Assembly: GCA_003640385.1 (NCBI GenBank)
Contig: RCAB01000424.1
Span: forward strand, 1-54,910
Origin: Setaria digitata
Taxonomy: Eukaryota; Nematoda; Chromadorea; Rhabditida; Setariidae
DNA: 54,910 nucleotides
Reading direction: 5' to 3'
In this document: positions 17,816 through 29,060 of the stretch, one piece after another
How positions within the stretch are numbered: the first letter of the stretch is position 1
How the letters are laid out: each line of letters starts with the position of its first letter
Notes under the pieces: model-generated
The model's database searches: none
Told to the model about the DNA's origin: nothing
The model's input: only the letters and a program-made list of their open reading frames with translations
Made by a program: the position numbers and the translations under genes

Positions 17816-18778
17816 AGAAATTCCATCCAGCCAATCTTTGAAGATGATATAATAAAGGATATTGAACAATTCTAAATATTGGTAACAGAAGAAAATCTGT
17901 GCGATAAAAATTATATTATAATGTCTAAATTTTCATCAATGAAATTAGAAATGCAGAAACTGGCATAAAATAAGGGAAGAAAGGAAAGAATAGCAATAAA
18001 AAAAATATGATTTAAATAGCCTTGAAATTATAAAGTTCAAGTTAAAGTTCTTTGAAATCAATTACCCAACAAAAAAAAGAAAAAGTTCCAAAATATATTT
18101 GAACTTCCTTCACCGAAGACAATCCACAAAAATTCAAGAATTCAGATATACTTTTATAAATGGTAATATACCGAATAATTCAGTCATGCATACCAACATT
18201 TTAATTATACATTAAATGACATGCAGGACATGTAAGCTTTCTTGGATGGGATGATTGTTAAAAGGCATAAAATAAATGCTTCATTGGGATCAAAATATTT
18301 GACGTAACAAAAATAATGGATAAATTTGGGGAAACAATGACATTTTCAGTATGCGACAAATGATTTTTGTGAATAATAGGATAATTAAGAATAAGAACAG
18401 AAAAGTAAAGAAATAAATATGGTTAAGTTAAATAAATTTCCTGAAACTAAACATCAAACTGCTCTTGGTAATTGGGACGTTGGTATGTTATTTCATCGGT
18501 GTTTGCTTGATATGCCGTATGCATCATACTGTAAGGGAAAAAAAAAAATTAATTTTTATTATATGATATCACTTAATTTTGATTCTAAAAAGTTGAGTAG
18601 AATTTACTAGTAACACAGTTTAGTATAATTTCATACTTTAAAAGAATAATTTGAAATGATGGTAAATTATCAAGGATGATATTATTACCAGTACTACTGC
18701 TACCAAAAAAAAAAAAAAAAAAAAAAAAAAAGTATTTTTAGATGATTTATTCAGAATCACTTTGAAGTGATAGTTACG
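17183..18778. other. Convergent intergenic region with possible orphan exon
   Basis: Lies between the 3' ends of the astacin and tweety genes, so it should mostly be 3' UTR and spacer. It contains T32 at 17782-17813 and A27 at 18705-18731. One coding-like open frame starts at 18419 on the plus strand (NWDVGMLFHRCLLDM in its middle) and runs to a good donor, GTAAGG, near 18531. No partner exon was found, so it is not called as a gene. Confidence 0.4.
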
Positions 18779-21700
18779 CTAGAAGAACCTGCTCGTTCCT
18801 ACCGCAGGCGGAGCATTAGCCGCGGATGACGCTGTGGATTGTGCAGCTAATCCACGATGCCACGGAGGTGTTGACGAGTCGGTGTTCGAATTTAGTAGTG
18901 CTGTCGAGGTAGATGTATGATTTACGGAACCATTTGCAAGAGCGCATGTTGCATTTGTTGTTCCGGTGGACTGTTCCGTACGATCCCTTAAAAAGGTAAA
19001 TTGCTAAATAAAGCGAAAAGAAAAAAATTTGTATTAAATTTTTCAAAAAACAATAAGTTGGTTTATTTAATACTGAAATAAGATTGTATTACAACGTACA
19101 AAGAGTTAGCGAAACGCGTGCGTGGATTCAAAACGTGACTACCATAGATATCTACTGGAATGGTACTGTCATTTCCTCTTGGGAAGAACGGGTCTTCCTC
19201 ATCCACTTCTACGTAATCTGATGGTCTAGAATTTAGAGTTTAGAAAATTTTACTTTATGCATTAATCTGATGCAAAAGTAACACTCTGAAAGCGAAATCT
19301 TGTCAAAAAAAATTGCGTTTTTTTTTTCTTTTTTTTTTTTTTCGGATGTGGTTACACTTTTATATACCGATGATTTCGTTATAAGCTTTATCCATACTAA
19401 TTTATTTTTAAATATTACTCAAAACACAGAAATACTTACAACCGAGCAAATAAATGCCAACTTTTGGAAACGATGAGTAAAAGTACGAATAAAAATGTTT
19501 CCAGCAAAATTAAACAGTAGATTAAGATGGATGATCCGATACTGCAAAAGAAAAAAATTCTAGAAATAACTGAAAACAGCTAATTTGAAATATTCCAGTG
19601 CATGAACTTAAAATATTTAAGAAAAGGGATACAAAATGTTTTCAAATTCTACTTACATTCCATCAACACAAAAGCTACGTTCCATAATCAGCATATCCTT
19701 ATGATAAGTGTAACATGCAACAGTTGTTTCAAGGGCACCAGTACCTTTTAATATCTCTATTACACCATTATTAATTATTTTAGTCTGCTCGAAGAGCTGA
19801 AAGCAATAACTTAGATAAGTAAGACCAATGTCATTCTCTAGTCGGAATTCTGCAAATTGAAAGTAAATAGACTGATAGTTTAATCAATTTTAGCAAAATA
19901 TTCTCAAATAACTTTATCAAACTTCCATTTTCTAACTGGAATGAATTATTTACTCAGTATAAAAACTCATTTTTTCCAAGAAATATGATGAGTAAAATAA
20001 AATAAAATAAAGTTAGGATTAAATTAAAACCTCGGTCGTTTCCTTGCTACCATTGAAAATAGCATCGATTTTAGCATCAAATTTTTGGGTAATTTTTTGT
20101 ATATCAGAGAGCTGCTTGCTAATTTTATCTACATGAATGACAGGTGGTAAATTGTCATGATTGATTGGCTTGGAAAATTGATTCAGGTCACACTTCCGGT
20201 AAAAATCGAACAATTCTACGGTTTCATTCGAGATATATTTCCGGATAAATTGAGAACCGTCTGCGCAAAAATCTACCAGTGCCTTGGAAAAAAAATATTG
20301 AAACTTTTTTCCTACTTAATATATGAAAAGTTTCTGGAAAAAATAATTTTTCACAAAAGAAAATTACAGTATAAAAAAAATGAAAAAAAAAATTAACCAC
20401 AGAAGCTGGAAATATAGCAGCTAGTAATAAGCAACCAACAATGAAAATAGCAAAGCCAAGACCAGAAAAAACGACAGCGCCTTTTCTCGATTGACGGCAA
20501 AATGCGATAACACCGGCAAAAAGTACGACGAGCATAATCGAAAGTAGAGTTGCACACAGAACCCATCTATAAGATGAAAAAACAATACAAGATACTGAAC
20601 ATAAAAAACTTTCATAACGACCTTTTTTTTCCTTTGATAACTGGATTCATAGCTATGTTTTCATGAAACCATTTTTATTACAACCTTCTAATCCGAAAAT
20701 TGTTATGAAAAAACGGTTCATTGTACATTTGTAATAATTTAATTTTCGGATAAACTTCACCTTTCTAGCTCAATTCGTTGCGTGTAGAGTGAACTTCGTT
20801 CGAGAAATAAATTTCCTGACAATATTTTCCTGAGAAAAGTTAAATCCGAACTAAGTAAATCGAATTTTTGCGATACAGAATCCAGCACTGTTAGCAGTGT
20901 ATGCAAAGCCTAAAAGACACAGCAGGAGATGAAAAAGAAGAGCTTACAATAAAAAATTTACTTTCTTGACTGGTTAATACTAAAAGAAACAAAATCTGTA
21001 AAAGTTATAAACTAACCGTTTTGTTTAAGCCTGTCGTCTTTTCTGCTGCACTTTCTACAGCCGAGGACAATGTATCGATTTGCTTGAGAGTTTTTAGACG
21101 AGATTCATTCAGCAACACTGACTAAAAATCAAAAATATTGAAAAAAAGAAGGAAGAAATGCAACAATACAAGCGGAAGTAAGACAAAGATTGAAGATTTA
21201 CCCCTGAACGGCAAATATAATCAGGAGAATTGTGTTAAAAAAATTAACACTTTCTGAAACCAAACGAAAAAAAAGAGTCGACGTAATTATGTTGTAATTA
21301 AATGACGTAACAATTAATTTCAATAGGAATTTTTTTTAAAAATAGTAACTTGAAGCCATTCACTTTTACTTCAAAAACTTTGATTAAACAATCGAAAAAC
21401 AAAAAGGGAGCTGAAAAGGGATAGAGAAAAACAGTGGGCTTACCGCATGATTAAAAAATCGAAACAAATAATGCGGTAAATAAGATTTGGCTGAAGGTTA
21501 GAATAAACAAACTTGTGAATCGGCAAATAACAAATTGCGTGAGATGTCCTCGGCACTAGCAACTGAGTTCATTATACTGCGATTCAAGTGTTCATTTCCA
21601 AATAAGCATATTCCAAGGCAAAAGCTAAAAAAAAAAAAAAAAGGATTTAAAAATTATAATCATTGCGTTGAAGAAATATTAACTCAATATTTTTCTTTAG

Positions 21701-24700
21701 AAAAGGAAAAAAACTTCGACAACAGCAAAAAAGATACTCAAAGTTATTTATAAAAAGGAAAAAAAAAAAGAACATATGGAAAAGAAAACTTCGACTTAGA
21801 ACTTGAATTTAATTCCAATTTCAACTGTAAAAATTATAATCACTTACAAGATATGAAACATCAATAATAATACAAGTGAACCTTAATAAACCGAAAATTC
21901 AATGTCACTTTTTAATTCAAAAAAAAGAAAAAAAAAACATATAAAACCAATAATTTGAATAGCAAAAATAAACAATTATTTAGGAACATTAATTAATTAC
22001 CTATGGTGCAAAAAAAAAAAATTCAACCCAACTTCACTTTAGCTAATTAATTTAACAATAACTTACAAGCAAATAACGCTAATAATGAATAATACAAGTG
22101 AAAGTTGACGAACACGTCGTCTGGATTTCACATTTGTATCTTGCCGACTGCAACACTGGCAAATCCATGTTATCGTAATTGCCAACAACAATGCGGCACC
22201 AATAAAAAGGATAAAACCAACGAATACAAACAATGACTGAAATGAAATCGACATTTTTAAAATTCTCCTTTTAAACTTTTTTAATTAAAAAGGAAAAAAA
22301 AAAGAAAACGATGTAATACATAACATATGAATAACTCTAATAGAGCATATGTATTATAGGGTGTTTATTTAAGGAAGCATATTAAATATTGTAGAAAATT
22401 ATTACTCTTTCTTTTCAAAAAGAAAAAAAAAATTTTTTTTTTTTCAGTTTCACTAATCCAAATAATCCAAATAGGATAGGAATTGCTTTTTGTTTTTTTC
22501 TTATTTTTTCTTTCTTTTTTTTTTTAAATGGTCTTTAGTCTAGTTTAGTCTTAAGAAAATGGCATAGAATCTAACGATGATTAGATACTTTTTTCCCCCA
22601 ACCCCCTCACCCCCCACCCTTCTATTTAAGCTTTTTTTTTTTTTTTAATGTATGCGTGTATAATATATACATACATCTATTTGTGCCTGGAAAATGAAAA
22701 GGAATTTAAATCATAAATGGCTCTATTTCCAGTGAAGACAAGAAACTAAAAAAAAAAAACTATGAATGTATATGTTAAAATTTTAAAAAGAAAAAAATTA
22801 AATTTTTTCAACCATTTCTGATGGGAATTGTAACCATTTTTTTTTTTTTTTTTTTTTTTTAATAGCTATTGCTAAGTGATTATGAAAGGAAAATCAGTTT
22901 GCGTCTAATTTTTAACAAAAACTTCATTAGAACTAAATAAACTTGAATATTTGCTCTTTTTTTTTTCTGGTGACAATAAAACAAAAGAAAAATATTTATT
23001 TGTAGCTAATTTAACCCATATAGTAATATTGGCTTAAATTTAATGGAAGGAAAAAAAGAAATGGGATGAAAATTTTTCAACAAATCAAGTTTTATAATTA
23101 ATTTTAAATGCTGTTCTCAAATCATTACTTGCAACATTCCTTATCTGAAAATTTTAAATTGTAAAGGAACCACAACATCATCAATTTTCAATTTTTCTCA
23201 TTGGATTCTCTTTTTTTTTTTTTTAAAAAATGTTTTTACTGCAAAGAAAAAAAAAATGCAAAGCCGGTAGAATTTCAAAAATCATCAAAGAATTTTGTAT
23301 CGAAAAGAAAAAAATTAGTATAGGTGAGTAAAGAAGTAAAAATTATTAAAAATGTTATGCAATTAGGACAAAAATTTGCATTTCTTTTTTCATTTAGGTT
23401 TTTTAACAAATTCAGATCAAAAATCAATTTTTATGTTTAATTTTTCTAAATACATTCAAAGGTTCCAATTTTTATTTTCATTTTTTTTCCCCTTCAACGA
23501 AATAATAGTCAATAACCATTCAACCATCTATCCAATCAAGTGGCAATCATTATCCATTACAGTGCACCATTCAGTGTAGTGCTTTCAATCAACAAAAAAA
23601 AAAAAAAAATTTTTGAAATAGATGAAAAGAAAAATAATGGATGAATCAAGCAAAAAGCAATCATCGGGAAATTAACTCATTACAATTCAGACAACAATAT
23701 GCATCAACTTGATTCGCCCCCCCCCCCCTCTCTTTTCCCCATTCCAGAATTTATATTCTGAAAAAAGTAACATACAACTGAACGGACACGATATTTCAAA
23801 TAAATTTTTCCCTGAAATTCCTTTCTTTTTTTTTTCTCTCTCTCTCTCTCTTTTTTTCTTCCTTTTTTTTTGATCCCATTTAGTCGGCACAAACATAAAC
23901 GAAATTTCAAAAGATCATATAAGAAATACATAAATGACAGTGATGTATGCGTTTTTTTTTTTTATATAAATGTAAGAGAAAGGAAATATGAAATAAAATA
24001 GATTGAAAAACTATGCTCTTTAAATGAACCATTTTAAGAAAACTTTTTTTTTATAGGAGAAAGACTTGGAAATGGCTTAAAATTCATAAGAAATTCAGTG
24101 CATGCTAAATGAAAGGCGAAAGTGAAAAGTGAAAGTGCTAAATGAAATTAAAATAAAGTGACATCTCTTGCAGGTAAATTCAAAGGAGATACTCAACAAA
24201 AGATTATAAATAATTGGAAAAAAAGGTAAATTACAAAAATCTAATTATTTCTTCTTCGAAAATTATAAAAATTATTTCAACTAGGAACAATAGGACAGCA
24301 ACGAAATAAGACATCAATGACATAAAACAAAGGCAGCCTCACCGTAAATGTGGTTTTCAAAAATGCAAAAAAAAAAAAAGAAATGAAAAAATTCACTAAT
24401 TTGAAGTAATAAATAGTAATAAAGGCCATAATTTTTTTTTTTTTTTTCAAAGCGATCACAGAAAATTCGAAATTATTGCGTTTTTTAAAATTCTACAACA
24501 GTTTTTTCACTTTAAATAACAATAAATGTTTCAGATATCTAAAATGGATAAACACACACGAACTAACTATCAGAATGAATTTTAAGTTAGAATTTGTTTC
24601 AAGATCAAAAAAAAAAAAGTGAAAAAAAAAATACCTGCACATAGTCGCTGTCGAATTGCAACGTGAAAACTTTTGATGCAGGTTGAAATTCGAAATTAAA

Positions 24701-24745
24701 ACGTGGAATGGTACGAAGTATTTTAATTAGAACTTCAGAAGCCAT
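18779..24745 (-). CDS. Tweety family membrane protein (TTYH homologue)
   Basis: Plasma-membrane protein of the tweety family, described as anion-channel-related or lipid-binding; its exact activity is debated. Exons (minus): 24745-24635, 22236-22067, 21624-21513, 21121-21017, 20909-20761, 20566-20398, 20282-20031, 19796-19657, 19541-19440, 19225-19100, 18986-18779. Phases agree throughout, giving 547 aa, close to vertebrate TTYH length. Five hydrophobic segments match tweety topology: about 39-62, 80-101, 217-241, 246-270 and 404-425. The family signature after segment 4 is visible as ALVDFCADGSQFIR (273-286). The N-terminus (FNFEFQPASKVF) also matches the family. A long Cys-containing extracellular region lies between segments 4 and 5, and the cytoplasmic tail is Ser/Thr-rich, ending at TAG 18779-18781. 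Intron 1 is by far the largest (22237-24634) and carries G-rich sense-strand tracts. Confident. Confidence 0.93.
22595..22619 (-). other. Putative G-quadruplex motif in tweety intron 1
   Basis: On the minus (sense) strand four G runs of 3, 6, 5 and 5 are separated by loops of 1, 3 and 2 bases. This satisfies the usual G4 pattern. It stands out in a window of very low GC. Motif is seen directly; folding is inference. Confidence 0.7.
23717..23728. repeat. C12/G12 homopolymer
   Basis: Twelve consecutive C on the plus strand followed by a CT-rich tract. It also lies in tweety intron 1, so it is a G12 run in the sense transcript. It is the longest C/G run I noticed in the window. Confidence 0.85.
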
Positions 24746-26120
24746 AATTAATAGGATGATTTTACAGGTCAAATATTATGTAAATTCGGCAATTGTTTAA
24801 TACCAAATTTTGCATAATTGATCTGCTGTACTGTTGATGATTGGAATGATGATAACAGTGATAATATTATTGACAACGAAATCTGTAAAGAAAGAAAGGT
24901 ATCAAATAAACAGTACACAAATGTGATCAATCGATACAACGCCTTTAACAATGAAGGGGAGAAAGTATTTAAAAAAGAAGGAACGGAAAGTATACATTTG
25001 ACTTTCTACAAGCGTACTAATATTGCGTTTTTTAATGGCAGATATTTTTGAACTATGAAATTTTTTCTCAAATTTTTTGATAAAAATACACTACTTGTTA
25101 CAAAATAGAAGAAAATAAAAGTAGAAAATTGAAAATTACAAGATGAATTATTTTGAAACAAAATTTATTACACTCATTTTATCTGAATGGTATTAATGGC
25201 CCCAGTGCACAGTGAACAACTAACTAATTAAATGTTACGGAAAAAGTCGAAAATTTACTAATTAACTATTTATTACTAAGAAGCATTTTCAGTTTTAGAT
25301 ATTAATAGTAACAGTATGCGTTTTAAACTAACGAAAATGATACGACAGTATTGATTTTTATGCAGATATACCTGGGAAAAGCAGAGTGATCGGAGGAATT
25401 CTAAAATTTTACTCTAAAAATACATCTTAATGTATATTTTAAATTTTAAAAATTTGCAAAAAACTTTTTCCTATCAATGATTAGATGTACGAATGATACG
25501 ACAATAATATCACCAATTATCACGAAATGATAAAATTTCAAAAATTCAAAGAGGAAATGAATGCGTATTAGCTGATGATATACGTAATTGTGGGTGGAAG
25601 AAACAGAGGATTGAAGTTAAAAGGAAGGAATGATGCAAGAGAAGCGAGAGAACTGGAAAAAGATAAGGAATTGAACAGATGAGTGAGAGAGAGAGAGAGA
25701 GAGAGATGTTTGAGACGGAATGCAATAGGAAAAAAGAACAATGAAAATAGATTGTGATTGATGGTTATTCAATTCTATGCTTGTATAAGGATAAAAGAGA
25801 AATAAAGAAGAATGAAAATTATTATTATTATTATTGTTATTTACATTGTTATAAGACGAGAAAAAGATGAAAGACAAAATAAAAAAAAAAAAGAGCTTGG
25901 GATAAGAAGATATCATCAGAAGATAAATGATAAGATTAGAAATTAATAATCAAAAATGCTTCTTCCCTCAAGACAATATAATTAATGGATAAAAAGGATG
26001 ATGAAATAATGGGAATGGATTATTTATGAACGAAAGAATTATCGTAGAAGGCGCTTCGAAAGGGAAGCGATGAAATGCGATTTAAGAAATTTCGAATTTT
26101 CTCGAAAACAAAGATCTATA

Positions 26121-26145
26121 TGTGTGTGTGTGTGTGTGTGTGTGN

Positions 26146-26216
<71 letters not shown>
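26121..26216. repeat. (TG)n microsatellite with an ambiguous base
   Basis: Roughly 48 TG units with a single N at 26145, the only ambiguous base I noticed in the window. The phase changes across the N (TGTGNTGTG), so the array length is probably mis-assembled. Confidence 0.95.
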
Positions 26217-26222
<6 letters not shown>

Positions 26223-26855
26223 AGCTTATATCACATTTCAAATAACCTCACAGGTAAATCATCAATCAATTGTTAATTGTTTTCGCAAAAAAAAAACAAA
26301 GCTTTAAGAGTTAAAATTTGACATTTAGGCCTTCTTAAAAAAAAAAAAAAAAAAAAAAAAGCGAAAGGCTTAACTTTGACATGTAAGTTTTCTTTCTTTT
26401 TTTAATCTTCTAGCTGCTATAAAACGAGAAATAAATCATATTTAGTTTATTAACTTTGAAGATACCAGAAGATCATTTTATTAATGCTACCATATGTGTT
26501 AGTTACCAAGCCATTATTTATTTATCCGTGCTATATTCTAATGCTTTCAATTAATTTACTCTCTTTTAAAAATAGTGAAAAAAAAAAAATGTGCCAAATA
26601 ACGATGAAAGAATTAATAATATACAGTAAATTTATTAATATGAATTTAAAAAAAAAAAAAAAAAACTATAAGAGAGAAAAGTTGGAAATGATATGAATGC
26701 ATGCAATTTTAGAAAACTGACAACCGCTAATGATTGTGAAATTAAAATGTTTGATTAGGAATAAATGATTGATTATAAAATAAAGCAAAAAAAAAAAAAT
26801 TCATCATTACTCATATTTCGTTTTTATAAAGCATCTGAGCTAATCATACAGACTG

Positions 26856-26891
<36 letters not shown>

Positions 26892-28243
26892 GAATATTGG
26901 TAAGTAAAATTTTAATCCATATGCTTAATTTTATCATCAAATAATGAGCAAACAAATATTGAAGAATTACATTTTGCCGTAAACAATAAATTTTGAAATG
27001 AATTACGAAATGAGAAGGAAAAGTAATAGCAATCAATGTCTTGTATTGAAGTTCTAACACCATGAACTTTTTTTATCATCTGTAATCAATTTGCTACTAG
27101 AAAAGTGTTTAAACACCAAAAGAAAAAAAAATTAAAATACCATTGACATAGGAAAAAAAAAAAAAGTAAAAATGGTAAGGTAATAGTAACAATAATGAGA
27201 ATATATTAAGAGTATGAATGCAAGGAGGAAACTTGGATGAGGCTTAAGATAAAACAGCCAAATATAGAGAGATGTTCCCTGCTACGTTTCTTAGCCAAAC
27301 AGGCATACATACTGGGCTATTCATCATTTGAGAAGGCTATATATAACTCATATACATCTCAATCTTCTAGGCATTCATCAAGTGTTACAATGTCTTGTGA
27401 TATATTGCGCGCTGTGATGTTGTAAAATTAAATTAAATTTGAGAAAGCTGTGAACTGTCAAGCAATGTTAATAGCATTGTTAGCACCTGTTTGATTTTGC
27501 CTAATATTTTGCAATTACTTATTTTCAATTTGAAAATCTTAGTTTGATTTAACCAAAATAAATTTTTAGGTGAGTCGAAGTATACAAGTTTTAGTTTAGA
27601 AAAACAAAAAAAAAAAAAAAAAAAAAGAAAAGGGAAAACTTCACAAAAGGAGTGTTTGCTTCTTTTACCAACTATTATTTATTTTCAACTCGAAAATCTT
27701 TGTTTGAAAAAAAAAAAAAATGAGAAATTTATTCATAATTTTATTTGCGATAGAATAAAAGAAAGATGAAATTAGTGTTTCAAATGAGCATTTGAAACAA
27801 ATACAGGCAGCGTAGCAAGTGTAAACAAGTTTAGAAGTAGCTATAATAAACAAGTTTTTACAAAACAAATATAATTAATTATTTATTTATAAGCTGAATT
27901 ATTATTTCTTGAAAACTTGAATTTGAAAACTAAAAATTTTTTTCGGCAAAGCAAAGGAAAATGATAAATGCATAAAAATTTCAGGAATCTAAGCAATTTT
28001 TTTGAATGATATTTATGCAAACTTTTGAAACTTTCCATTTCACACAATACAGTCATAAGCAAAATTAAGCTTGCTTATGACTAACTGATTCATTTCGTTA
28101 GTTTTGGTGTCATCCGTCCAAAAAAGCGAAAAACAAAAGAAAAAAAAAAAGAAGTTATTTAAATTTCGCTAAATATCTTGAAAACAATGTATACGGATGA
28201 AACAAATGAGAATAACATATGACAATTGGAATTCACTGTGACA

Positions 28244-28360
28244 ATGGAATGGAAACAACCGGTAGTCATGGATACCACTATCGATGGACATTCCGCAGGT
28301 AATGTTGACCTTAGAATAGGTCATATTTTCCAGCAGCTTATGAATAATTTAGCTGAATGA
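28244..28360 (+). CDS. Candidate 38-residue small ORF
   Basis: ATG to TGA open frame whose product contains MEWKQPVVMDTTIDG near the start and VDLRIGHIFQQLMNNLAE at the end. Residue composition is balanced, unlike the Phe/Lys/Ile-rich frames nearby. An overlapping frame ends in a donor-like CGCAG|GTAATG, so the block could instead be an exon read in another phase. No family is recognised and no promoter or partner exon is evident. Confidence 0.25.
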   Translation: MEWKQPVVMDTTIDGHSAGNVDLRIGHIFQQLMNNLAE

Positions 28361-28559
28361 GAATCATTACATCATGGATAAATGTTGTTACAAAATAAAT
28401 GAAAACTTTTTTTTCTTTTCCTTCTACAATCAATAAAGTATCATTCTAATTGTGCACTAAGTTTATGCTATAATTAGTAAAAAGCATTCAATATGGAAGT
28501 GAAATCAATGAACAAATAGACGAGAATGTTGCTAAGAGAAGTGGAAAAAAAAAAAAAAT

Positions 28560-29060
28560 GACAAGAGTAATATAAAAGATCTAAAAGCTTAGCAGGCAAA
28601 AAGGAGGGCGGAACAAGAACGAGACAAAGGATCCGGAAGCGCAGTGCGGAAGCGGAAGCGGAAACGGGACAGAAGCTAAGCGAAGATGCAAAGGAAGGAT
28701 TGCTTGCAGTGGAGAGGATCTGTATGCGGAAAGTGTTTTATGAAAAAATGGAAATTAATTAATTACTGAATTGTATTCGTTTTGGCAATGAAAAGAAAGG
28801 AAAGAAGAAAAAGCGAAGTAATGTTTCTTTCCTTTTGGCAAAGAGTAATAGAGAAATTGATTGCAAAGAGAAGAAAGAAAGCTGAGGGATGGGATGTCTT
28901 CTTTTCTCATTGATAAATTGAACAGCATGGTGATGATTGAAATCGTCTTCTGAAATACCTCAATGAATGAAATAAGTGGAACAAAAAGGACCGATGAAGG
29001 AGGGTTTGAGGAGGAGAATGGTGAAAGGAAGAAGGAGAAAACGAGTCCAAGGTAGGATGA
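28560..29060. other. Purine-rich block with GGAAGC repeats
   Basis: The plus strand is strongly enriched in A and G over about 500 bp. At 28635-28670 it contains short tandem GCGGAA units. The GC content is above the local average. No protein-coding frame on either strand resembles a known family. The polypyrimidine minus strand gives only Ser/Phe/Leu-rich ORFs. Confidence 0.6.

Noticed and set aside
26070..26307. Cys-Val repeat ORFs
   Set aside because: Produced by the TG microsatellite in two frames.
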